64,000 nt of DNA from Mesodorylaimus sp. YZB2_4 (lineage: Eukaryota; Nematoda; Enoplea; Dorylaimida; Dorylaimidae): contig JASANH010000830.1 in the NCBI GenBank assembly GCA_030248295.1, positions 248,001 through 312,000 of the forward strand, in the 5' to 3' direction. Position 1 is the stretch's first letter. The number at the start of each line of letters is the position of its first letter. The translations under genes were made by a program, and so were the position numbers. The notes under the pieces were generated by a model that searched no databases, had not been told where the DNA came from, and saw only the letters and a list, made by a program, of their open reading frames with translations. Positions 35,479 to 45,736 of the stretch are shown here, in pieces.

Positions 35479-36213
35479 TCAGCAGTTGAAACCGAAACGC
35501 AGGGTAGCGCAAGCTGCACGCAGGCGATTGGAATCCATCGTATCGAGAAATTTTGATTCGCCCATCAATGCAGTGATCTCCCTGAGGCACGAAAGAACGT
35601 CTTTCAGTAAGCGTTGCTTTGTTTTGTCCTTTGGGTCTTCGCTTGATAAGCACTCCGTCATGATGGAGGGGCCGTCTCCACTAGTCATTTTGTGTATATG
35701 ACTTCCAACGTATTGCCCACTTTGGTACGCAGTTTTGGAAATCCTCAACTTTTCTAAGCCAGCATAGAATTTAATAGTCTTCTCGCCCTGGGTATGCCTC
35801 TTCGTGGCCTCGAACTCATCTAGCCGCCTCTTCAGACCCTTGAATTCCTGTTCCAATTGCTCCGAGGTTTGGTCCATTTCCTCCGAATATTCTTTAGCCT
35901 TTCGAAGAATGTCTTCCGGTTCTAAATTTTTGTTCGAGCACTCGGGGCAGTGCCAAGATCTGTCCCCGTCAGACACCAATGCTTGCTGCACGGCTGCCGA
36001 AAAAATGAGGCAGCAATCAAGGTGGTACCAGCGTGTGCATTTGGTGCATTTTACCAAAGTGCACTGCTTACTCAAAGTTCCGATTTTTTTAGCGAAGCAT
36101 ACAGTCGTCTTGCAATCCTTGGTTCTTGTTTTTGATTTAGATTTCCGGTTTTGATTAATGGAAGACGAAATGGCTTCGACGATTCGCTTCAATTGCTTCG
36201 AGCCGCGCTTCAC
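35479..36213 (-). CDS. PHD-finger and coiled-coil protein fragment of the mobile element
   Basis: A basic N-terminal stretch is followed by a Cys/His cluster: C.TTVCFAKK, CTLVKCTKCTRWYHLDCC, and the final W.CPEC. This spacing matches the PHD zinc finger that reads chromatin marks. A heptad-rich segment follows (EEMDQTSEQLEQEFKGLKRR), then a TSGDGPSIMTEC region. There is no in-frame ATG; the frame opens after a stop upstream at about 36230 and begins KNKQNF. The conserved downstream block (35207-35560) is in another frame, so the original protein is broken near 35500. It probably derives from the surrounding mobile element rather than a host gene. Confidence 0.6.
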   Translation of the reverse strand: MKRGSKQLKRIVEAISSSINQNRKSKSKTRTKDCKTTVCFAKKIGTLSKQCTLVKCTKCTRWYHLDCCLIFSAAVQQALVSDGDRSWHCPECSNKNLEPEDILRKAKEYSEEMDQTSEQLEQEFKGLKRRLDEFEATKRHTQGEKTIKFYAGLEKLRISKTAYQSGQYVGSHIHKMTSGDGPSIMTECLSSEDPKDKTKQRLLKDVLSCLREITALMGESKFLDTMDSNRLRAACATLRFGFNC

Positions 36214-36256
36214 GAAGTTCTGCTTGTTTTTTTACCGATTTCGCTGACGTGAGCTG

Positions 36257-36802
36257 AGCGATTCGCACACATATTTTCGCCGACTGCCTATTACAAAACT
36301 TTCACGTCGATGCTTAGGCCAAGTGCGCGGGCCGAAAAAATACGAAATTTGCATATTTTTGGCTTTTTGTCGTCATTTCCAGAACATTATTCAGGCATAG
36401 TTTCAAGTTTTTACCTCGTTATGGCCGAGAAGGGCGAAAATTACGAAAAATAGAACGTCGGAAAGTTACGGAATCTTGTAAAAGATCATTTGTTGGAGAG
36501 TGGAGCAAATTTTCGGAAAGATGATCTCGTGAAGTTATTCCGTTTGATTGGCGATTTTCAAATTGAACGTCAGCCATCGAGGGAGCAGCGTGAACAAGCC
36601 AAAGATGATCGTCTTAAGGAAATTCTGGCTGTTTCTTCTTTAAATATCTCACCTATCTTCTTAAAATATTTCTTTTTTATTTCCGTTTCTGACCCAGTCA
36701 AAAATATGCAAATTTCGTATTTTTCCGGCCCGCGCACTGGGCCTAACATCGACGTGGTAGTTTTGTCATAGGCAGTCGGCGAAAATATGTGTGCGAATCG
36801 CT
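36257..36802. mobile_element. Inverted-repeat element nested in the PHD element
   Basis: Arms 36257-36360 and 36700-36802 are mirror images at about 93-95% by eye. They start AGCGATTCGCACACATATTT and end TACGAAATTTGCATATTTTT. The 340-bp centre has a short plus-strand frame rich in charged residues (ESGANFRKDDLVKLFRLIGD). No target duplication was recognised. High arm identity suggests recent origin. Confidence 0.78.
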
Positions 36803-38087
36803 AATGAATGTCAACTGCCCCATTTCAGAACTCGGCGCAGATTCTCGGCGGAGTCGTCGCCTTCACATATTGCCAAAATATGCAGGTTAGTCGTGCTGGA
36901 TGCGTGCTCCGCGTAACCAAAGAGGTGGTCCCTGCCCCAGTATCACCGCCGAATCCTAGCCAAATATGCTCGCCAAAATTTTCATGCATGATCATGGGGC
37001 TTAGTTTCCTAGTCTCGTGATACATGTCTTTGACGTAGTCCACCAAGCAGGGAGCTCTTATGCACCGTCTGGAAACGTTCACCTTCTTTCCATCGATAGT
37101 TTCTTCCAAGTCTATTTCGCACTCTATCATTTCTGTCTCGATGCTGCGCTCTTCCATCTCTTTTCGCATTTTTGCCTTTCAGATACGAGTGGATTTAAAC
37201 CGAACTGTCCAAGCCTATGTTGCAGTTGTCGCATTTTGCTATGAGTCAAGCCGACTTCAAGTTGCAGGTCTAGGCTTTGTGCCCTGCTCAGTTTGCTCGA
37301 AAAGATGAGGAGTGGCTTATCCACTGACACCATTGCGCCCATGACGTCGCTGTTTTTTTGGTAGATATTTGGTTGTCGCAGGGGTATCGTCTGCTGACGG
37401 CTCCCCTGCGACTAGCTCGTTGACCAAGTCAAGAATTGATAAACGTGCGCTTCGGACGCCCCAAGACATGGCGCTAAAGGGCCCACGGGATTCCGGTATG
37501 TGGAGGTAGGTATTATAGTGGGTTGAATCGATCAGGCGCACTCGAATAATTGTTGTATTATCTGGGTCCACAGCCACATCTTCGAACGGGTAATGTCGAA
37601 AACGGCTTTCAACCTATTTTTCCAGGGCCATAATCTAAAGGTGAGGAAGGTCTTTACACTGTTCATCTAATCCCTCTCCACTCTCCCCTTCGGTTCCCAG
37701 AGGGTCGCCTGACAGTTCCGTGAAACGTGTGGGAAACAAGTATGGGCAAGGTCGGCTGGGTTAGGTAGGCAGGAGGTTTTGGGAGGTGGGGGGGGGGGTA
37801 GAGATCAGACCAGATCGCCTAAGCCTGATCTGACTGCGTGTGAGATAGGTCAGGCCAGGTCAGGTTTGAGTCGAGTGAGTGAGTTGTATGACTGTTTACA
37901 TGCAGTGCTGTTATTCGACAAACGAGTACATCTGACTGCAAATTCCATCAGTACTGATTGCTCAGGCAAGGTGTGATTCTTAAGACAGTCCCCAGCCTTT
38001 CACGAGTAGGACATTTTGGAGGAATTGACAGAGTTCGGTCTGAAATAGCCCAGGTAGCCAGTCTTGTAATTTGTGACTTAAGAATCA

Positions 38088-38620
38088 TTGTGGAACTACA
38101 AGGTCCCCGGAGCTTCGCCTACGCAAGCCAACGCTTTTTTCATAGGAAGAATGTGCTTCAAACGAGCCGACAAGACGGTCAAATATAAAGCTGTCCCAGA
38201 GAATGTTCCGGTAGACCCCAAGCAAATGTTCTTCCCGGGGGTTCGTTCTGCAGTGCACAGTGACCCAACTATGTCCACCGTATTCGACAAGGACGTGTCT
38301 CCGAGCGGTGTCAAGCCTACGGACGATTACATTTTGGAACAGTACTTGAAAGACGTGGTGGAGGGATGCAACCGTTGCAAGCAGCACGATTTGTCCGAGA
38401 CGTGGTGTAACACTACCCGCCACCATCTGCCACGATCGAGTCGGAGTACTACTCGCCCGTCTGCGAAGAACTCGCCAACTGGCACCAAAATATTGAAACG
38501 GTGCTGGACGCCCGTAATTTGGTCATGGAGTTGTGCCGTTTGTGCGACCCGGCAACGGCTGGCAACAACGATGAATTAGTAACTTGCAAGGCAGTTCAAT
38601 GTGCCTGTACTTTTTTAAAT
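38088..38620 (+). CDS. Unidentified coding remnant (frame-broken)
   Basis: 38090-38395 reads YKAVPENVPVDPKQMFFPGV, then VFDKDVSPSGVKPTDDYILE and LKDVVEGCNRCKQH. After a frame break near 38400, another frame continues with YYSPVCEELANWHQNIETVL, LCRLCDPATAGNNDELVTC and a stop near 38640. Composition and the C..C pairs look protein-like. I recognise no family. It could be a decayed gene or more transposon coding sequence, given the element at 35-37.6 kb. Confidence 0.35.
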
Positions 38621-39631
38621 ATTTTGAGTGTGAAAGTGTGACATATTTGGAGTGCGCAACATGGCGTGAAAATGTCTTTTAGTGGGAGATAACCGTGTAC
38701 ACAGCTCTAGTAAGTCCCATTGATTATTCTCACGGCCATACACATCATCCATCAAATGCCCTACATGTCTACTTTGCTAGCAAATCTTACGAATGACACG
38801 GAAACAGTTTGTACTGTAACTTGTGACCTGCACCTATACCCTGCAACTGACAAAGTAAATCAAAACAACAAACTTCATCAAACATCCTCATGCCCGCGAG
38901 CAAGACGAAAATTTTCGAGAAACATTCAAGGAAATCGTAGTTTTGTCACACATGGATCTGATCACTGGTCGCTTCTTCTAGAAAAAGAAAAGTGGGTTAA
39001 CTTTGCGCTGTGTTCGAAACTTTTGCTGTTCGGTCCCCAGCATAGGTTAAAACGCAGGCCTATGTTGTTCCTTCCCTAAAGTTCCCTGTTCCTGTCCAAA
39101 GATGATTCGCTGATTTCACGAAGCAGAATTTACCCTAAAATGGGCAAAAGACCCTAGAATTTACCCTGAAATGGGCAAAAGAGGCCTCGGAAGCCCTTTT
39201 TTTTAATTTTAGCGTGATACGGGACCCGTCAGAGCATGCTGAACCGGCTTTATCGTCGTTTAGGGAGCCTGATCGCATCGCACTTGGTAGGGCAGTCCGA
39301 GTCGCCACGCATACTCGTCGGAGACGTCGAGAAATCCCCTTTGGGCCATCCATAAAGGTCGACCGCAGCCTAGGGGGGAGGGGGTTGGCAAAAAGTGGTC
39401 AGCTGCGGTCGGGGGAGGGGGAGGGGTAGCGGCCAATGGTCGACCGCAGCAAATTTTTAGACTTTTGATGACAAAAAAACACTTTTTATCTTCACCAGTA
39501 GAGAGCGTTGGAACCTTCAAAACTTTTGTCTTCTCTTCTCCTTGGTCGTTCATTCTCGATAATGCAATTTCGGGTTCATCAGGACTTTTATTCCCAACTG
39601 GAATGGCATATGATCCGAAAGGGAAAAGTTG

Positions 39632-39955
39632 GGAGGCGCCAGCTCAGCTGGTAGGCGTTGATCCACCTTGCTGGCCGGCAACCCTGACTGGGAGGCCGAG
39701 GTTCTATTCCGACGGAGGAGGGCACTTTAGTAGCTTGTCGTTGGCTTTGGACACCTGGCTCTGGGCGACACCACGTTACTGTCAAACGGCGGACGCCCAC
39801 CCAAGGGGCAGAGAATTGGGAAACTGTCTTCAAACACCAGTCGAGATGGTCCCTAAGCTAACGATAAGCCCACGCCCCTTCTCACCCAGTATGCCCTCGT
39901 GTGGAGGTGCTCCCAGTGAAGGCATAGGGAGCCTGCCATGAGAGCTGATCACCTC
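39632..39955 (+). repeat. tRNA-derived SINE, family C, full-length copy
   Basis: It starts GGCGCCAGCTCAGCTGGTAG (A-box-like) and has the B-box GAGGTTCTATTCCGAC. The rest is a family-specific body shared with 2745-3105 on the minus strand. Confidence 0.78.
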
Positions 39956-40166
39956 TAGGGAAGGGATAGGTCGGTATCACCTTTTTCCAGGATCGAGATC
40001 AGGGCAAGCCCGATCGGGATCGGGATTTTTTGTTTGAGGTCGAACAGTTTGCACGCACGAAGGAGATGAGTCTATTTTCCAGACTAAAGCACACTTTAGT
40101 CGTCCAGGTTTTTAAGTTTTTTATCAGGTCGAGTTTCAGTCATTATAAATAAGCTGAAATTGATGA

Positions 40167-40337
40167 GTACCGTATTTCCTCGAAATTCTCCCCGCGGGAG
40201 AAATTTTTTCAAATGGTTCCGAGACAGGGGAGAATAACAGAGGGGCGAGGATTTCCAGAGGGGGGAGAATAAAGTTCAATCGGGGTCTAGAGAGGGGAGA
40301 ATAACCAGAGGCGGAGGATTTCGAGGAAATACGGTAC
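40167..40337. mobile_element. Short MITE with GTACCGTATTTCCTCGAAAT ends
   Basis: GTACCGTATTTCCTCGAAAT at the left is mirrored by ATTTCGAGGAAATACGGTAC at the right. The 171-bp element contains repeated GGGGAGAATAA and GAGGATTT units. It is nested in the larger transposon 39343-40934. Confidence 0.85.
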
Positions 40338-40864
40338 ATTCGCAGTTTCGATACTCGTCCAACAAGGTCAGCCTAGGCTAAGTAAAATCAGTGTTGCTAT
40401 CATGATCGATTTGAGCCGATGTTGCTGTTGCCTCTTCATCGCTACTGCTTCATGGCAGATATGATGGATCAGAGTGTGCCTCCCATGCATATCATAATTA
40501 TTAGCAGAATCCCGATGCCTCAATGTCAGGATCAGGATTGGGATCTCTCACAGCCTCGCTTATCATATCATGACTGCTTGCCAGCTAATATGATTGGAAG
40601 TCCCGTAGAGAACTGAGCCGGCGCGGCCCAACCCGCAAAACTTTTTAAAAATATGGGGAAAAGTTTGTGGAGGCTTTTACGAAATAGAAATCCGCTCCAT
40701 GAATCAAAAACAATTTGTCTTCGAAGGAGATGGCATCTTGTCGAGCTCGAGAAAGCATAAGACGAAACAGTTCACAAAACTGCGTTTGGAAGGGGGAGGG
40801 GGTCTGGCTGAAGTGGTCGACCATTTTTGAGGGGGGTTTCGCGATAAGTGGTCGGCATGCGGTC

Positions 40865-40889
40865 GGGGGGGGGGGGGGGGGGGAGGGGG
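40865..40889 (+). repeat. Poly-G run (19 G, A, 6 G)
   Basis: It lies within the right subterminal region of the transposon 39343-40934. A shorter G-rich counterpart is at 39371-39425. The run could form a G-quadruplex and is a likely site of length error. Confidence 0.8.
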
Positions 40890-41436
40890 GTCAAAAAATC
40901 GAGATTTTGTGCGGTCGACCTTTATGGATGGCCCCTTTGTCTAGATCCTGATTATTCTTGAGGTTTTTCGCTCCTTTTTCCTTTCATCCCTCCCTTGTAG
41001 ATTGTCTGATGTGCCTGCTGTTTCCCCTGATTCGTGTCATATCCTCTCCGCAGCCGAAAGTCTTTTTCCTCATATTTTAAACTTGACGTCTCTGCAACTG
41101 GTGTATTATGCTCGTTTGAAAGAATCTTTGGCTGTCATGTCTCGTGCCGACAATCTCTCGATTTTCATACAGCGCCGAAATACTTTCTTAATAACTGTAA
41201 CTTTTCAGGACATGCGCGCATCATTCACTCCTTTGCAACTTCGGAGGTAAGATCGTCGTGCTTCTGTACCAACAAGTACGTGCAGTGTAAGCAAAACTAA
41301 AAACTTAGCAGAAATGAAAAAATGGTAACAAAGTACGGGTATTTTTTCCCTGAATCTTCAAACAGAACATTTACTTTTCAAAAAAAACTACTCCAGTACA
41401 ACGAAAATGCAATAAAGTTATCCAGTCCAAGAAGCA

Positions 41437-44400
41437 TCATTCATCAGAGTGACGTTTTTGACGTCTCAGGCCATGACCAAGTACGGATAGTTTTGCTCGT
41501 ATTTTACCTTGATAATGAGCAGGAACATTATTTTTACGCCTTACCTTACCTGACATTTGCGTGCCCCCAGGGATCGATGGAGAGGCAGTAGCCTGATCAA
41601 TATGGAACATCCAGGCAGGTATTTCATCCTGGGTGAATTCCTCATCGTCAGCGGAATCATCTGGTTTGGACTCCCTTCCACCAAACTCTCGTTCAAGGAA
41701 TCGGACTTTGACCAAATGTTCTTCTCTGGCAATCCTCATTTCATCCCGTTTTGATGTACTTGGAATCAAGTGGGTCAGAGCTGTCTGGAAGAGCATGACG
41801 AAATGTTCGAAGAGAATAACAAACATCAGTTTGGCGGCCAATACGTGCCACCACACGACGCTTATGGCGTATGGATCCACTTTATCATCCGGTGGGTGAC
41901 GATAGTCCATATAATAACAGAAGTCAATAGAGGTCTCGTTCTCTCTGATACCGCTGCTCACAATAGTTTTGTAAAATACGTTATCAGTGGAATAATCGGA
42001 TGTCCTGAATTTCGATAAAGTGAAATAGAGAAAGCCAGATTTTGGATCGGCTATCTTGCTTCTATCCCCGAGCCAGTGGACATCCGCTAATCGATACACA
42101 AATCTATCGACGAACTGTGTGGCGAAGGCGATGGTCAGGGCGTTCATAATGACGGCTACGCGGGTGACGATTTTTAGTAATCGATACCAAGGGCCTAGAT
42201 TTTTAGTTCTGAGTGGGACACATCGTTGGGTTAGGACTAATGTCTTGTAAGCATCCAAACGAATTTCGAAAATGTTATTTAAGTATGCGAATAAGGGCGC
42301 GAGGGGGAAGGCAGCCACAAACATTGTTATGAACCCGTATTGGATTAAAAGCTCTAAATAATCGGAGAAAAGTAAAATATGTTGATTCTCGTCCAAGTGA
42401 TAATCACGTTGCCAAGTTGGTAATTCCTTTTTAAGCCCATTTTCTTCTTGCTTATTCGATGCTTTCTTTTGAAGGCGGCGTCGTCTTATTTGATTTATAA
42501 ATCTTCTGAGCAAAGGAAGACCCAATTCTAGAACATTATTTATGGCCTGTTTGCCAGTCATGATCACGGCCAGTTGAATGGTCACATCGACCATGCACCC
42601 ACAAATAGGGCACCTGGTCTCGCTCGATTGCTGGTGTGGTGGCACAGAAATGCGCCCTCTGAGGATGGCGAGGTAGAATAAAGCACCGTAAAAATTGACA
42701 CACTGGAATGTGAATACCTTATAAGTGTAACTGTGCTCGAACTCGCGTTCAGTTCGCGGAAATTCGGCTTGAGTGAGAATCCAAGCGATTCGCATGTAGA
42801 TCTAAAATGGATGGAATCGATTTGCGTCACCTGAACCATCGCTAATGCAAAGTGCTATATGAGCCAGTACACGACCTCATACCACATTTCATTGTAACCA
42901 TACGAATGTACCTCGAGTCGAAAGCTTCACCTTGACATGCCTTCGTGCTCTTTAGGTAGCTTGCTGTGCCTTACTGGGTTGCCATAAAAGCTGAAGACGG
43001 TCTCTGGTTTCTTAAGGAAAGTGGCTCTGTCGATCTAGTTTCCACCCCAAAATGGCGCATAAGAAAAGTCAAATTTAGGGTCTGGCATGAGAAGCTCTCA
43101 ACCCAACCCTGTTTCAGGAACCACATGTCTTATCTCCATACAATAAACCCTAAATCCAGGGCATTGGCTACCTCACATTTGGCCTGGTGCTTGTACGTAT
43201 GCCCCCTTACCGCACTGACCTGGGTCATGATAGCAATGAACACTCCGTTCGCTAGCGATGACGTGACACTGACGATCAATCCATACTCGTTCCGCTCATT
43301 TTCGTCAGTCTCGTCGTCTTCTGTTCTCAACCATCTTTTCCACCACGTTGGTCCGATCACTTTATACACCATCACGCCAGCCAACAGAGCTATCACGACC
43401 AAAATAAAAAACAGAACTGTGGCCACAGAAGCTGCTAGTCGCTTCAACTTGGTCGACATCCGAATGTGGGGTTCCAACTTCATGGTAGCTGGATTTAATT
43501 TCACATCCGGCGCTCTTAGCAAGTACTCGGGCCGTACAGCTTCAGTGTCGAATTTACCATCCGTCACGCCCCAGTCGACGCAAAGCTTGCATCGATAACG
43601 TTTCCACAACTGGAGAAAGCAGATAGCCCAAAGGGACATGAAAACCTGAAATTTGATAGCTTGCATCTCTCGGGTTTGAGAATCTAAAAAGTGCCTGCCT
43701 CTCATCTGTTTGCCAGATGTGCGGTGCGAAACGTTCCCAGTTTCCTGTGCTCCTTGACCTGATTTAAATTCATTAGTGGCCCATGCCAAAAAATGGGTTC
43801 GACTCTCAGTTGCCCCAACACTTTTGGAACGCTTTGACGCCCTGAGATCTACCCTGCAGTGCCAAGGTATAAGAGTAAGGCATCTGGGACCACCACAGAC
43901 CATACTTACTGAAAAAGCGATAGTCATATGATTATCAAATGCGACAGCAATTTTGGACATGTGACAATAATTTTTGACTCGAGTAAAAGTGCAAGCTTCA
44001 GTCGGACAATCGGGACATATTACCTCGTCGCCTAGCTTAGCATCCTTGCATATCGCACGGGAAGCATCATCGAATAGCATCAATATTAGGCCATATATGG
44101 TCGTCAGTACACCGAGAACAGATGGCAAAATAAGCATCTTTGTATAGAATCCCAGCCAAGCAAAGTATAGCCCGACTTTTTCTCCATAATAGTTGCGTAT
44201 GGCTTGAATGGGTTGATATCGTCTCCACTGGCGAGGACGGGCCCACGATTCGTATAAGTACTTCCTCAGAGGCCAGTCTGCCGGTTGCAGTCTTTCTGTT
44301 TCCTCATCATCCTCGATCTGACCATCGTGCAGAGGAAATCCACATTTATAAACGCCCATTCGTTGGAGGAAATGGAAAGTAGCAGCCTTACTACGTTCGT

Positions 44401-45736
44401 ATTCAGTGCCCTCTGTGTGCTCACTGCCCACGTCATCATCGTCCTCCATGAATTCTTCCTTCTCCATTCCTTCCGTCTCTTTTTCTTCATCCCCTTCATA
44501 AGCTGGGTTACCCACTCCAAGATCGACTTCGTCCCCATGTTCGGATTCAGTGCTACTGTCCCGGGAAGACTTTTTTGTGTGGTTACTTGCGCGCCTGGCC
44601 AGAGACACGAAAAACGTAGATTCAGTTTTATCTTCTAACCTTATAGTTGTGTTACTCAAGGCGATCCAAGTCAGGTAGATACGTTGAGCGGAGGAGAAGA
44701 AAACCACTTCGTCATCGTGGTCCACAAATTCTCGTTTGTGTTCACGGTCAAAGACGTCAGTAAAATATTCCTTGTGTGGCAACTGGTAAGCTTCTTGCAA
44801 TGAAAATGGGTCGTAGGAGAAACATTTCTCAGCTATGCGTTTCCACCACGACGGCTTGGCTGGAGCAATATCCGATTCCATGAATGGTCTCTGAAGTGCC
44901 TTTAGTTCGGCTTCTTTTTCTAGTAGGGCGTATGGTGCGTGGATTTTCACAAAGCCAGTTTTACCATCCAAAGAATTCTCGGGCGGTTCGATCTCTAATT
45001 CGAATCCATGTTTTATCAAAGCTTTCTCGAATCGTTGGCGATATAAGGCATTTGTAGTTTCAGTTTGCAATTCCTTGTCAGATTTCGGATCTTGCACAGT
45101 ATAGACTAAAACAAAATCGATCAATCGAATGTCATCGTTGAAACAGGACGCTTGGAAATGTGAGAATTGGCGTTTACGTTCAGTCTGCGATTCTTTTCTT
45201 TTGGCCATCCCTTTGAAACTTGTAGCCGTCTTTTCAAATATTTCATTATCAAAGGTAACGTGAACTTTGTCTCGTGCACGTGGACCAGCCGGCTGAGTGG
45301 ACTCGTGCTCAATATTCACATCAATGTGGTAAGGCCTTTTCGGACCAGGACTAGTGTCATAGAGTTCGCATTCTTGTCCAATCGCATCAGCGCATTTGGA
45401 TTTCTGACCCTGGATGTCAGAGTGATAAGACATCTCAATTTCAGAGGAATGAGGGCGATGATCAGGTGGTTCAGTGTTACAGCCATCATTCGGTGTGTTA
45501 GGGTGGGAATGATTCAGCTCGCTGGCTACCGCTGCATCTTCATTCACTTCCTTTCCCTGTCCCTCTTTACGAGTATCATCTTCTTCATCATCGCCCTTAC
45601 CCACCTTCGACCCGTTGACAGAGACTACGCTGATGCTTCTCCCTGCTGACGATCCATCTGGCACAGGCATCAGGGATGGTTTGACTGGATTCGCATCGAA
45701 GGATGGCTCTTCTTTCTCTTGGTCCACAAGAACCAT
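41437..45736 (-). CDS. Anoctamin (TMEM16 family), complete, three exons, about 1205 residues
   Basis: Exons 43910-45736, 43220-43645 and 41437-42801; both introns are phase 0. The ATG at 45736 is the first after an in-frame stop. The order is: an acidic N-terminal tail; the dimerisation domain (VHVTFD, DIRLIDFVLVY to KCGFPLHDG) with an acidic loop; then YLYESWARPRQW and YGEKVGLYFAWLGFYTKML (TM1, from about residue 518). The CPDCPTEACTF loop comes next, then WKRYRCKL and IYMRIAWILTQAEFPRTE. The core FITMFVAAFPLAPLFAYLNN and EIRLDAYK follows. Calcium-site positions known from TMEM16A appear as N and E in NNVLELG, D and E in DYLELLIQYG, and E and D in EIRLDAYK, so the site looks mostly kept. Anoctamins are calcium-activated chloride channels or lipid scramblases; which applies here is not decidable. 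The tail is basic. Confidence 0.95.
43646..43909 (-). other. Anoctamin intron 1, 264 bp, stop-free and divisible by three
   Basis: Donor TTTTCA|GTAAGT and acceptor AAATTTCAG|GTTTTC join IAFS directly to VFMSLWAICF, as the family requires. The intron reads open in the gene's frame for 88 codons, so retention would insert 88 residues between two membrane segments rather than truncate the protein. Confidence 0.85.

Larger units (their letters stand above)
35207..37577 (-). mobile_element. Degraded protein-coding mobile element with PHD finger, split by an inverted-repeat element
   Basis: Minus-strand reading frames run in order from 37577 down to 35207 with several frame breaks. The first (37577-37317) is of unknown fold. 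The second (37342-37127) has LSRAQSLDLQLEVGLTHSKM. The third (37169-36825) has HIWLGFGGDTGAGTTSLV. A PHD-finger frame follows (36213-35479), then a frame (35653-35207) with TPKMHILVEHVPQFLERHN and ISEHGLESLHAWLN. The block order GGDxGxxTT, then TPK.H...H...F, then SE.G.ES.H resembles repeat-encoded proteins of unknown class that I recall from cnidarian and other animal genomes. The superfamily assignment is uncertain. The inverted-repeat element 36257-36802 lies in the middle. Confidence 0.6.
39343..40934. mobile_element. DNA transposon with 25-bp perfect terminal inverted repeats
   Basis: The left end GGGCCATCCATAAAGGTCGA (39343 onward, then CCGCA) is exactly mirrored by the right end at 40910-40934. 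Both ends are flanked by CTTT (39339-39342 and 40935-40938), a possible 4-bp target duplication. Subterminal G-rich GTGGTC..GCGGTCGGGGG repeats occur at both sides. There is no transposase. The interior carries a SINE-C, a piece of repeat D and a MITE, so it is a composite of nested insertions. Confidence 0.8.

Noticed and set aside
39465..39941. 158-codon frame over SINE-C
   Set aside because: It coincides with a tRNA-derived SINE and nested transposon sequence and is not conserved in the other SINE-C copies.
41437..41553. Possible donor TCAG|GTAAGG at 41551 near the anoctamin C-terminus
   Set aside because: The open frame continues to a natural stop and no downstream exon is recognisable; kept as coding, though a spliced tail is possible.
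43130..43219. Continuation of the anoctamin frame past 43220 (ending in a stop after FIVWR)
   Set aside because: The donor CAG|GTCAGT at 43219 and acceptor TTTTAG|ATCTAC at 42801 restore the conserved AIMTQIYMRIAW block, so this stretch is intron.
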